DNA of 64,000 bases from Laguncularia racemosa (taxonomy: Eukaryota > Streptophyta > Magnoliopsida > Myrtales > Combretaceae): contig JBBMOL010000231.1 in assembly GCA_037954665.1 (NCBI GenBank), forward strand, positions 248,001 through 312,000, written 5' to 3'. The notes beneath the pieces were generated by a model, which did no database searches, had not been told where the DNA came from, and was given only the letters and a program-made list of their open reading frames with translations. Below, in pieces: positions 34,701 to 45,991 of this stretch. Position numbers and translations under genes: made by a program. Position 1 is the stretch's first letter. Each line of letters opens with the position of its first letter.

Positions 34701-37480
34701 TACAATTGAGAGGATTAACATTTGAGAATAAGTTTAAACAGAGAATCAAACTTTTAAGTAGTTAAAATAAAATATCAATATTATGATAAGTAGTTCAAGT
34801 AAAAGATCCCATTATAGTACCATTATGAACAATAATAGATCATTTGTTTGAACTATTTTGCTTGTTTATGTGACAGTAACAAATCTTTTGTTTATAATGT
34901 TGATTTTATATTCACACACGTGAAACTATGATTTTTTTTATATATATATACGTGATTAACATGAATAGTTAAATATGATTAGAACAACTAAATGTTTTTA
35001 AAAGTGATTCAAATAAAAAAGAACTAAATCAAATTCATATAAAGTTCAATTAAAAAACACAAACCATTAAAAACGGTTTGAATAAGACCGAGCATTACTC
35101 CTATTCAAAACTGATTTGCAATTTTGTTTCCTTTGGTTTGCACTTGGACATAATTTTCACAGGGAAAAAAAAAAATGATAGTGCAAAGCGGTGGAAAGAA
35201 TCTATGTGGTAAGGCACGATATAGACATCTTATTACTAGAATTATATTATTATGAGTGACATTATCGCACTAAGTAGTAGTCCTTTTCACTATTCAGTAT
35301 TCATAACCAAATTACATATGAAGATAGAAAAGAATGCTAGCATGCGTAATGAAGAAGTTTCTTGGAAATTCAGTGCTTGGGCATTTCATATGCTAGTTGT
35401 TCTCCTGGACCATGATCGTCTGCCATCCTAAGATTCTTAATATATAAAAAAAATATCTCCACTTTGGTACATTGTGGTCCAGAGCTAAAAGCATCTCCGC
35501 TACTCATATAAAGTATTCCACTTCATTATTATATATCTCAAGGACTTTTTGTCTCTTCCTCTTGCCATTTCCTTTTACCAGTACTAGTAGCACGTTGAGC
35601 ATAAAACTGTCCTCGTTCGATATTTCATTTTCTCCTCCTTTCGCTTTGATCCAAACCTAAAGTATCATAAGCTTGGCACTTGGGTGAGGAAATAGATAAT
35701 GGGCTAAATTAAATTGTTGAGATCTATTGGATGTGGCATAGACTTTTATACATTTTGATTCAAAAAAAAAAAAAAAGAAAGCAAGGAAAGAAAAGAAAAA
35801 ACCTACCTCCAAAATCTTTTACATAAAATATAGAATGCCATATTAATATTAATAATAGATCATATTAAAAAAAAAAAGACTTGATTTTAAACCCATCAAT
35901 GTAATAAGCGAAATAACTAATGTGAATTCAAGAAGCAAGTTTAATTGATTGTGATAAGTTTTTCTTCAAGATCTCACAATTGGAATTCTTAAGTGGTAAA
36001 AGCACATAACCCAGAGTAGTGCATAAGATAAGAGACGAAACCTAGTAATAGGTGTGTATATAAATATCTTTGGAGGTTAATTAGATGCATATTATATCAT
36101 AAGACACTTCAAATAACTTTTAAAAAGTTTTGAATCGATGACATGTCAAAGATGTGATTAAAGAGAGATGTTGAAGAAGGAAAAGATAAACTCAGTGGCT
36201 CGCCAACACTTATGATAAGTGAATTATTCTTTAGTAAAAGTTAAGTGCTTTTCATTTGATCAAGTGTTTAATTCTTGAGAGTATAACTTTAGTAGCACAA
36301 TTGTGTTTACGTGGTCTTTTGAAAATAGCTTTTAGGTCCTACTATTACCTAATTAATTCATTCAATTTTGGATAGCATTCAAATCAACATAGGGAATATA
36401 GAAAATGATCATTTTTCACTTATTTCTAGAATCCACAAAATGTAAGCAAAATATTTAGGATTTTTGGCTTCATAAATTCATTTATATTCTTATTGAGAAG
36501 TAAAAACACATACAAATAGAAAAAAAAGTTTATATTATTTAGAAAAGGGAATTATCATTAAATTTTCACAATTAGCAAATGATTACTACAACTCCTTTTT
36601 TTTTAAGTTTAATTTGATTTAATTTTTAATTTTTCCATACCTAAAAAAATGATTCGAATGTAATTTATAATTTAGTTCCATTTGTTCCAATCCAATTCAT
36701 AGTTTGATCGATTATTTTGCTCAACCCTACCATAACAGGCTCCAAGTTTCAAAAGGATTATTCACTTAATTCTAACTCTAATTTAAGTTATTTCTACTCC
36801 TTTCTTTGGTATATTTCTTCTCCATTATTAAACATGTAAGTTTTTTTGTTTTTTTTTTAATTTATATGTTTAGTAATGTATTTAAAAAAGAATTTATTTA
36901 TAGGAGTATATATAATAGTAAGGATTGTAATAGGATTCTTAAATTGTCTATATTAGTATTTTAAGGAGCTCTTTCATTTAAGAACATACATATTTTATCT
37001 CTAAGATTCTAAAAAGGAATTCTTTATAATTAATTTATATTATTTATAACATCTACAACATAAAAATTAAACAAAAGTAATATAAAAAGAAAAAAAAAGT
37101 AACTTTTAAAGTCCTTAAGGAGGACTGTAAAAAATTGAAGGACCCAGCTATATTGGCAAAGGAACCTACAAATGGGTCCCTCACCTTGGGAGTGGTGTTG
37201 GAACCACTATTATACATGATTTATGTAGTCTTGAGATTTTTGCAGTTTATTCTTACACGTTAAGAAGAAGTGTTTTTCAGTGGATTGCTGGGCTCTTTGG
37301 TGGTTGGGTTATGCCCCGATGTCCTCATTGTACCTTTTAGGTTTTTTCTTTCTTTTTTTTTTCCATCATTTTCATTTGAGTTAAGCCATTATTAATAATG
37401 CTTGCATTTGACAGGAATTTTTCTAAAGAACTAAATTCTAAAGAATCTAGTTACGGACTTTTTCTTTTTTTCCTTCTATT
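34701..37480. other. Intergenic, AT-rich, no gene seen
   Basis: No coding, RNA or transposon structure was identified. The last few hundred bases lead into the GC-richer promoter region of the WSS1-like gene. Confidence 0.5.
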
Positions 37481-37565
37481 TAATTATTTTAAATAATTAA
37501 GGGGCAGCAAGGTTCTAGACCTCCACGCGGGCTCCATAATTGGCCGGAAATATATGGGTCGGATC

Positions 37566-37599
37566 TGGGCCTAGACCCATGCCGCTGCGGTTTTGGGCT
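37566..37599 (+). promoter_or_regulatory. Pair of TGGGCC/T (site II) motifs, WSS1-like promoter
   Basis: TGGGCC at 37566-37571 and TGGGCT at 37594-37599 lie in a GC-rich island upstream of the pyrimidine-rich leader. Site II motifs (TGGGCY) are bound by TCP factors and are frequent in plant housekeeping and cell-cycle promoters. Function here is inferred from sequence and position only. Confidence 0.4.
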
Positions 37600-37729
37600 C
37601 TGGGGCGAGGACGTGATAGGCCTTTCTGGACGGATGCGGGTAAACCCAGCCCTGTCCTTATCTACTAAACCGAACCGGAAAGGATGGGTGTTGGGAAGAA
37701 ACACATTTATCTTATTGGCTCCTCTCTTT

Positions 37730-37850
37730 TTCTCTCTCTCTCTCTCTGAGCCTATCACCACCGAGGAGAGTCGCTCAAACGCCATTGGCCTTTCACTCAC
37801 CTTCTGTTCTCAGGTACCGGCCCACTCACTCTCTCTCTCTCTCTCGAGCA
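37730..37850 (+). promoter_or_regulatory. CT-rich leader and 5' UTR splice donor
   Basis: (CT)n tracts at about 37731-37747 and 37828-37845 are typical of plant core promoters and 5' untranslated regions. A good donor (CTCAG|GTACCG at about 37814) lies between them. The coding start at 39171 sits two bases after an acceptor (TTGTGCAG), so a non-coding first exon followed by a leader intron of about 1.35 kb is likely. That intron contains a (TA)n run near 38403-38448. Confidence 0.45.
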
Positions 37851-38425
37851 GAGTCTTTTTCGTGAAGCAAGATAACGTTCATTTGATCAAGTCAATATTT
37901 ATGATCATGTAATCAATTTAATAAGAATTAGCTCAAAAGTGGTGCTCTGGTACAGTTGTACTTGATCATATAATCAAAAACTTGTGCTACAACTTTTGAT
38001 ATTTTGTTGCTCAATTTAATATTATGTCAATGCTATCACAATAATCACCCGGGAAAAAAAAAACTCTCAATTGCATAAGGAAACTCAAAAAGTTGTAATA
38101 CAACTAAAAACACTCGCTCGGTTGTCCGGCTTCTCAAATAGTGGAGAAAGACCTAGACTTGTGATATATGTGTTCAGGTTCAGCTCTTCCTGTTGTCAAT
38201 GAGGTTTTTTTTTCTTAATTATTATTATTATTATTACTTTCATGTTAACTATAATGAAAGTCGCTTATATGTCTGGAAAACAAAAACGGGGCTGCTAGCA
38301 CTGGTCGTAGGCCAGAATAGAAAACTTTTCACAATTCCATGTACTTCCATTTCCGTGAAATGTGTAATTGAACAAAGTAACTGGGGCACTCATTAGCAGT
38401 TAATATATATATATATATATAATAT

Positions 38426-38456
<31 letters not shown>

Positions 38457-39170
38457 AATGTGAAAGACTTGGAATAATCTGAATTTCCATTTTATTGTGT
38501 ACTTGGGGACGATTTTAATGTGAAATGTGTAGTGTCATTTTCAAGTGAGTAAAAGGGAAAAACAGAATGCACAATGAATGAATTCTGTAGTGAAGCAAAG
38601 CTTCATTTCCGTTAAATTTAAATTTACCAGGATCCGTAAAAGGTTAAACTTGGTTCTATACTTGTTATTTCACAATTCACTTACTTCTGGGATTTGACTT
38701 TGATTGAAGCTAAGTGGATTAATTAATTAAATAGGGAGGCATTCAAATCCATGACCTTCTGGTGTAACTACAGCAAAAATACTCAATCTTTATTCTCACT
38801 ATGTGGAGGTGGATATAAAATTCTTTTTTTCAGCATTGTACTTCATCATTGACTCTGTAACGATGCCATGTTAAATTTAGACTTCTTCACCATATTATCT
38901 AAAATGTTAAACTAATAGATTTGGTGAGGTTTTATACTTATTATTTAATTGTTTTGGTCATTGTCTCAAAAGGTTCCAAGTGAGAAAAGGGGGAAAATAG
39001 AATGCTCACTGGAAGTTAGTTTTATACTTAAAAACAATTTCTGGGGTTAAAATCTTTCATATAGAATAAAATCTTTGCAGAATGTTAAGCTTGCATGTCT
39101 CGTTCCTTTTCCATGTGGACACTGTTGATCTCAAAGCGGTTGCTGATTTGGAGAAGCTTTTTGTGCAGAT

Positions 39171-42100
39171 ATGGATCTTAATGATCTTAACAAAGTTTGG
39201 GAAGTCAAGCCTCTAAAGAAGATTGGAGAAGAAGATGCCAGGAAAATTCTTGAGAATGTAGCAAAACAAGTTCAATCCATAATGCACAAGCGCAAATGGA
39301 AAGTCAAGATACTCTCTGAATTTTGGTAGTGAAAACATAAATCTTAATATTTACTTCTTTTTTTTTAAATCAAATATGCAGACATATATGAGCCTTGTCG
39401 TCCTTCTTCCTAATTTTTGGTACTGCAGCCCTGCCAATCCATCCCTTATGGGACTGAATATGGGCAGAGGAGCTGAGGTAAAGCTGAGACTGAGAAGGCC
39501 AAATCGCGATTGGGATTTCTTTCCCTATGAACAGATTCTTGATACAATGTTGCATGAGCTATGTCACAACGAATATGGCCCACATAATGCTGATTTCTAC
39601 AAACTTTTGGATGAAATTAGAAAGGTAGGATTCTGCATTTTTTTTGTGTCCCAAACACTGTCTTCTGAGTCTTCTATTATTCCATAACCATATTATGAAT
39701 TAAAATTAAAATAACTTCTTTTATGGAAATCTTTAAAATTTCCCTATGCACTTGAGTTCTTTCAGAACTAACTTAACTTGATTGGCTTGGACTACAAGTT
39801 TCTGCTATGTTTGTTTTTGTTGTTTCCATATGCTTTACCCTCAACCATAGTTCCCATGTAGGTTTGAGGGAAATCATGGTTGGAGAGGGATTGAGACAGA
39901 TTATTGCTAAAGTTAGTGCAGATGAAAGAGGAAAGAATTTTCATTTACTTTGTTTAATTATGGAGCCAACACAGCATGTACATATCCTTTGCAAAAAGAC
40001 AGCATTGTTTGGCCTTCTATTTTATATCCAATGAAATATAACCACAGGTCAAGTAGTTTTTGTTGCAAGTAGATCCTGCATCCAACCAAGTCTTTGACCA
40101 GGGATCAGGAAAATTCCCACTACTGTTGGGAGGCCAGCTGGGTTCTGAGCATGGTGGGAACAGGCTTTCCAAAAGCCAATACTGGGCAGGGTCAGCCCAG
40201 AATGAAGGGATGACCCTAATGCTGTGTAAAGGAACCTCTAGCACCTTATTTTTGTATGCTTGAGATGTAGCTTGAGGGAGGGGGGTGGACTGCTCCTTTC
40301 CTTCACCCACTGTTAGCGGATTGTGTTGAGGACCTAGTGAACACGGGTTGGATATTAGAATCTGGTTCTATTCCCTTGGCACGGGAGTCCCTTCCTTGTT
40401 TACCTATGATTGCTTAGGGAAAGGGCTTGTTAGAGAGAACCCTAGATCTCTTGCAAGTGTTTATTTTTTATTCAAAAGTCTGTCTTTATTTTCCATTTTC
40501 GTTTCTTAAATACAACCGGAACAAGGCGTGGGAGGGATGGCTTGCTACTACAACTGCCTTCCTAATTTTCCTCCCCCACTACCTCTTCCATCATGCCATA
40601 TCCTAACAACCTTCCCTACATGGCATGATCCTTAACTATCCTAGTCAACTGCCCCTATTACATTTCTGGCCACTACACCACCCCCCTTTCCTAGCTGACA
40701 GACTACCCCATGCTCTTCCTTACAGCTCGGACACGTGGCTTGGCTCGTCTCCATGATTGCTGGAAGGTTTCTTCCTATTCTTATAGGTATAAACCTTCAG
40801 AGGGGCAGTTGAAGGTTGAGTGCTAACATGGTTTCCCCCCTCAAGATAGCTCCTGACCTTAGGTGCGAAATGGGGTAGCATTGACATATCATCGTGGCCT
40901 CCTCCCAAGATGCTTCCGCAAGTGAGTACCCTTCCCAGTGGATCAAGATTTCTGGCTTAGTGTTGCTGTGGTGTGCTTGGAGGATAGCTTGTAGTGCTGG
41001 TACGGTGTGTCCTTGATGGGTGAGAGGTACCTTGGGTTGAGGTGGTGGCTGCCCGATGAAACGTTTGAGGCAGGAGACATGGAAGACCGGGTGAAGTTTG
41101 TTGTTGGGAGGAAGTTGTAATTTGTATGCGACCGAACCTATGCATGTGGCGATTGGAAAGGGGCCATAGAACTTCGGGGATAGCTTGTGAGTCTTGGCAA
41201 CTACAAGGGAGGATTGGCGGTACGATTGTAAGCAGAGAAGGACTAAGTCGCCAGGATTGAAGGAAATCTCCCTGTGCTTAGAATCATATTGTGTTTTCAT
41301 GAGTTGCTATGCATGAAGGAGTTGGTGACGGAACTTTGTAAGGACCTCATCTTGGTTGGACAGAGCTTGATCGACCGCCTCTAGTTTGGTTTGACCTGCA
41401 GAATAGGAGAGGAGGCACGGGGGAGAGCGACCATAAACTACCTAGAAAGGTATGGTTTTGAAAGATGAGTGGTACTCTGTATTATAGCAGTTCTCTGCCC
41501 AGAGAACCCAATCAGTCCAATGGCGAGGTTTGTCACTTGTGAAGCATCTCAGGTACATTTCGATGGTATGATTGACCACTTCCGTTTGGCCATCGCTTTG
41601 TGGGTGATATGTAGAGGAGAACAATAGCTTCGTCCCGCTAAGTTTGAAGAGCTCTCTCCAAAACAAGCTAGTGAAGGTGACATCTCGATCATTCACGATG
41701 GTCTCGGGCAATCCGTAGAGTCTAAAAATTCTGTCGAAGAAGACCATGGCAACTGAAACCGCTGTATAAGGGTGACTGAGAGGTATGAAGTGGGCGTACT
41801 TGGAAAAGTGATCTATGACTACTAAGAGGACAGTCTTGCCATGTGAGGGAGGGAGAGCATCAATGAAATCCATAGAGATGTCGGCCCAAACTTGGTGTAG
41901 CATTGGCAAGGGCTGTAGGAGACCAGATGGTTGAAGGTGCTCAATCTTGTGTTGCTGGCAGGTGGGGCAGGCGCGCACCAGATCCCGTACTTGCCTCTTC
42001 ATGCCTCTCCAAAAGAAGTCATAGCTAATCCGATAAAGGGTACGCTGATGGCCTTCGTGGCACTGATCATGGATGGATTGCGTGATGGTAGAGCAAAGTG

Positions 42101-45100
42101 TTGAGTGTGGCTCCAAATACACTCAGTTCTTATAAAATATAAGGCTTGCCTCTAGGCACCACTGAGGACCCTTCTTGTTGTCGCAAATTTGATGGCAAAG
42201 AAACTTTATGCCCATCCCCAAGCATGACTGTAAAAGACTTCGTTTGTTTCACGGATAATGCCAATGTTTGCACTAGTGGGGATGAAATAAAGTTGTGGCT
42301 AGCTCCACTATCAACAAGTATAGAAATAGAAATTCCTGAGTAATCACCCCTCAATTTCATTGTTCGTGGTCCATCGAACCCATGAAATGCTAATAGCGAG
42401 AGTTCCATATTCGGAGTCATCTAGGAATAGCAATGATAGTAAAGACCTCCTTTAGTTTTTCCCATATCTATCCAATCCACATCCCTATTTTCACCTTCAT
42501 CTTCAATCAACAATACCCTTAAAGTTTTATTAGGACACTTATGTCCCGAACTAAATGGTTGATCACACTTAAAACATAATCCCTTGCCACGTTTGTCCAA
42601 ATATTCTTGATAATTCAACTGATGCTGTCCTCTTCCAATACTATTCACCTGAGAAACAGTTGAACCACTACTTCGCGAGTCATCAACAGTTCGAGTTCCA
42701 CCTCCAGCCATCGAAGCACCCTGCTTACTGCTGCTAGCTCCCCCATTCCCACGCCAACCAGGTCCATTTCTGTCAGTTGAAGACGTGCTGACCGGAATTA
42801 AAGGATTACCCGTCTCCCATGGAAAATTGGTCCTTTTTGTGGTGGTTGATCGATTTTCTAAATATTCTCACTTCCTGCCCATTAGTCATCCTTATACGAC
42901 TGTCTTGGTATCCCAAATTTTCTTTGACCACATCTTCAAACTCCATGGGATGCCAAAATCCATCGTGAGCGATAGGGATACCACCTTTACCAGCACCTTC
43001 TGGAAGGAATTGTTTAAGTTACAGGGCACAAAATTGGCTTTTTCTTCTTCCTACCATCCACAAAGCGATGGTTAGACGGAGGTCGTTAACCGCACCATTG
43101 AGATGTACTTGCGGTGCTTTGTGGGGGAATGACCAAGCAAGTGGACTGAGTTTTGTTACAACACGGGGCTTCATACAACGCTGAAGACGACTTCTTTTGA
43201 GAAAGTTTATGGCCGAGCACTTCCTTGTTTGCTGGCCTACTGCCCTGGAATGTCCAAGTTGGAAGCGGTCGAAGTAGCTCTCCTGGAAAGGGACCAAGTC
43301 TGGCAACAGCTGGCCCGAGCTCAAGCAACCATGAAAGCACAGTAGGACAAACATCACAGGAAGTTAGAATTCCAGGTGGGTGAGTTATTGTGGCTTTGTC
43401 TTCAACCTTATCGGCAAGTTTCCATGGCCACCTGACATAACCAAAAGCTGGTGCCTAAGTTTTACAGTCCGTTTCCAATAGCAGCCAAAATTGGAACAGT
43501 AGCATATCGTCTCGAACTTCTCCCTCAAGTTAGGATCCACCCTGTTTTTCATGTGTCTTACTTGAAGAAGCTCGAAGGCCTTCCTACTACTCAGCCACTG
43601 GTACCGTTGGTACAACAAAGAGTGGTAATTCCTCACCCCGAAGCTATCCTGGATACATGCTAGATGAAATGCCAATCAGAAGTGCTGGTGCATTGGGAAG
43701 GCTACTCACCCGCTGAAGCTTCCTGGGAATCAGCTAAGATGATAGTACAAAGGCAACCCCCATTTGTGCCTGAGGTCACGCACGCTCTTGAGGGAGGGAC
43801 AAATGTTACACGCGAGGAGGCCTCGCGTTCACATCTCAAAATAACCTTCTTCGACCAAGTTTATACCAGAAGGAAGCCACATAAGAGGAATGGCGAGAAG
43901 GAGCTCTGCTCGGTTGAGTGAGGGGGATGCGTCCAGCTGACCCTGCTGTGTATTCATGTGTATTTGTGTCTTGTCTTAGTTGTTTGTTTCTTTTTCTAGT
44001 GTAACATGTCCAGCAGATTAGTGGGTGCTTGCCGACCCAGCTGGAGGTGGTGTCTTAAGTATTGTAGCCTTTGATTATGGTAGGTGGGTGTCCTAGGTTG
44101 TCATAGAGTCAGGTGTAGTGCTGCTGTCATGCTACTGATCATTATGTATACGGTTATTAGTGGGGGTGTAAAAGTGGAGTCGTGGGAGAGAAATAAGGGG
44201 AGCATGGGGATGTGGCAGTTAAGGGAACAAATGCTGCCAGAATTGTAGAACAAAAACAGAGAACATGAATGAAAGGATGCTAACCATTTTTCTCCAACAA
44301 TCTTCTGTCCAATCAAAAAATTATCGATATCGTCAGGTTCTCTCCCACAAGCCCAAACCCATCAGCAAATATAGGGAGACGAGGAAGAAAAACCCTAAAA
44401 ACTATCGTTGAGTCAGAACTAACAATTGATTCTAAAGAAGAGAGACACAAGGAATGATCCTATAAACTCACTAATTTGAAAGGCTGAACAAAGAAAAACA
44501 TCTGAAGTTACTTAGAGAAAATTCCTAGGCTGAGCAGTAGTTCATAAGTCCTACTTGCTACTAATTCCTTCATACATCCCTGTATTCCTGTAGGAATGTG
44601 AAGAATTGATGGCAAAAGGACTAACAGGAACTGGGCAGGGTTTTGATCGTCCAGGGAGACGTTTGGGTGGTTTCTCCAAGCAACCTCCTTTGTCATCATT
44701 GCGGCAAACAGCCCTGGCTGCTGCTGAGAACAGAGAAAGACGTGGAGCTTTGATGCCATCAGGACCTAGGCGTATAGGTGGTGATACTGATATGAGAAAT
44801 GCACTCAGTCCAATACAAGCTGCTGCCATGGCAGCAGAGAGGAGATTACATGATGATTTGTGGTGTGGGTCCAAATCCATAGAGGGATACAATGGTTCTT
44901 CAGGAGGTGTTGCATCTTCCTCAAGATCTTCTGAGATGTCAACACGTTTTACATCCTCAAATGTCATATCTACTCCAGCTACTCACGTTACATTCAAGCC
45001 TACTGAGGAAACAACATCTGGCCAAGTGAAATGGCAATGCAATATCTGTACTTTATTGAATGAGGTAATATCTTTGTTTCATCCTACTCAAAGTTATTAA

Positions 45101-45991
45101 AGCATACCTGTCACTCTTTTGGGGGAGAGCATGTGGTTAAGCAGTTCCATTCTTGCAAACTCATATCTGTGGAACTTATTCTCCCTTTCAGGTGCAACAG
45201 TTCCATGCCAAAGAAAAGCTCTTGGGAAACATGGCACCCTTTATGTTTCTAGACTATTCACTTAGACAACATTAATATTGCATGCATTTCTTCTAAGCAT
45301 TTGTTTATCCTATTTAAGTGAAGGCGCATTTTATTGTTTTAGTCTCTGTGAAGGCATCTATGCTTTTTTATTGAAAGTCCCTATGGAGCAAAGGTCTGGC
45401 TGGTTCCCTCAGCAATGAAATTGCAGAGGTAGAACTGAATTGTGGTATTTCATGGGAGACAGATTAACAAGAAAATAAATAGATTATGAAGGATGCTTAT
45501 GGACATAAAACTAATTATGAAAATGGAAAGATAAGACTGAGTACATGGTTTGACAAGGTCTAATTGACATCATGAAGGGAGACTGCTGAATGGAGCACCC
45601 CAAATTTAGTATTCCCTTCACATTACGCCATTCCTAAAACAGTGTTAGCAAAATATTGTTATGTACGGTCATAATGCGACTCTAATTGATCAAAATTATG
45701 AAGGTTGGTTGTTTATAATTTTCATTTTATAATCTGGCTGAAGCCTGTTGGGTCATGCTGTTCATTGCTAGGTATTCCTTATACTTCACTTTTTTCTTGC
45801 AGCCACTGTCTCTATGCTGTGAAGCATGCGGAGCCCAAAAGCTAGGAGATTACAGGAGATCCAAGGTTTGGTCATGTAAATTTTGTACACTTGACAACAG
45901 CATTCAGTTGGATAGATGCCAAGCTTGTGGAGAATGGAGATATTCTTATGGTCCACCTGTTTCTAGCCACGGACCTTATGTGGGCACCTAG
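39171..45991 (+). CDS. WSS1A: WSS1-like WLM-domain metalloprotease with two RanBP2 zinc fingers
   Basis: Predicted DNA-dependent protease of the Wss1/SPRTN group, which removes protein crosslinked to DNA. Coding exons: 39171-39325, 39429-39624, 44594-45064, 45803-45991 (336 residues), all GT-AG, all in frame. The WLM domain covers about residues 10-150. The zinc site is HELCH at 94-98 with E95 as the catalytic base and H104 as third ligand (HNEYGPH). A conserved plant segment follows (GTGQGFDRPGRRLGG, LSPIQAAAMAAERRL). Two RanBP2-type fingers close the protein: W264/C266-C269/C280-C283, split by the last intron, and W297/C299-C302/C313-C316. The start follows a leader-intron acceptor. Intron 2 (about 5 kb) holds retrotransposon fragments, yet the coding exons show no damage. 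Assignment to WSS1A rather than the WSS1B paralogue is from memory of the Arabidopsis protein and is moderate. Confidence 0.9.
40311..40680 (-). repeat. 3' LTR of the intronic chromovirus fragment
   Basis: On the minus strand it starts TGGTGTAGTGGCC and ends TCCGCTAACA, giving TG...CA borders over 370 bases. It directly follows the purine tract GGAAAGGGGGG (plus strand CCCCCCTTTCC from 40681). Confidence 0.75.
40797..42122 (-). pseudogene. Chromovirus integrase with chromodomain
   Basis: The N-terminal zinc finger is visible (HEGH...CPTCQQHK). The catalytic core follows, with DFIDALPPSHGK, NDRDVTFTSLFW and YHPQSDGQTEVVNHTIEMY (D, D, E residues present), then GPFPIATCIGSVAYKLQLP and the chromodomain. 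Two TAG stops (41442-41444 and 41307-41309) interrupt an otherwise well-kept frame. Confidence 0.9.
42130..42790 (-). pseudogene. Chromovirus gag zinc knuckle and protease
   Basis: The knuckle GLCFKCDQPFSSGHKCPNK (C-C-H-C intact) is followed by RVLLIEDEGE. A second frame, beginning at 42420, contains ISILVDSGASHNFIS, the aspartic protease active site with DSG intact. A stop separates the two frames near 42421. The protease frame ends at 42130 and integrase begins 8 bases later, so the RT and RNase H portion was deleted between them. Confidence 0.85.
42796..44349 (+). mobile_element. Second chromovirus fragment, opposite orientation
   Basis: On the plus strand 42796-43921 encodes integrase core (LPVSHGK, VVVDRFSKYSHFLPISHPYT, SDRDTTFTSTFW, SSYHPQSDG) and a chromodomain C-terminus (VLVHWEGYSPAEASWESAKM). 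Stop codons occur at 43073-43075, about 43129, 43343-43345, about 43437 and 43661-43663. A purine tract (GAGTGAGGGGGA) near 43918-43929 precedes TGCGTCCAGC, the likely start of a 3' LTR whose end is uncertain (CA at 44349 is one option). Everything upstream of the integrase core is missing. It is related to, but clearly diverged from, the adjacent minus-strand fragment. Confidence 0.8.

Larger units (their letters stand above)
40311..42795 (-). mobile_element. Truncated Ty3/gypsy chromovirus in WSS1-like intron 2
   Basis: Read on the minus strand, the order is gag end with zinc knuckle (about 42790-42421), protease (42420-42130), integrase (42122-41442) with chromodomain C-terminus (41300-40797), polypurine tract (40689-40681) and 3' LTR (40680-40311). 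Reverse transcriptase and RNase H, normally about 2 kb between protease and integrase, are absent. The 5' LTR and most of gag are also lost. The canonical chromodomain (ILIHWEGYSLAEASWEEATMI) places it in a Tekay/Reina-type chromovirus group. It lies antisense to the host gene inside its intron. Confidence 0.85.

Noticed and set aside
40017..40310. Minus-strand 97-codon and plus-strand 67-codon frames next to the intronic LTR
   Set aside because: They overlap each other, lie outside the LTR border in intron DNA, and match no known domain.
43019..43675. Minus-strand open frames at 43019-43675
   Set aside because: They are antisense to the plus-strand integrase-chromodomain fragment.
44551..44967. 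Minus-strand 138-codon open frame in the WSS1-like gene
   Set aside because: It is the complement of exon 3, whose plus-strand translation is a conserved WSS1-type sequence with proper splice sites.
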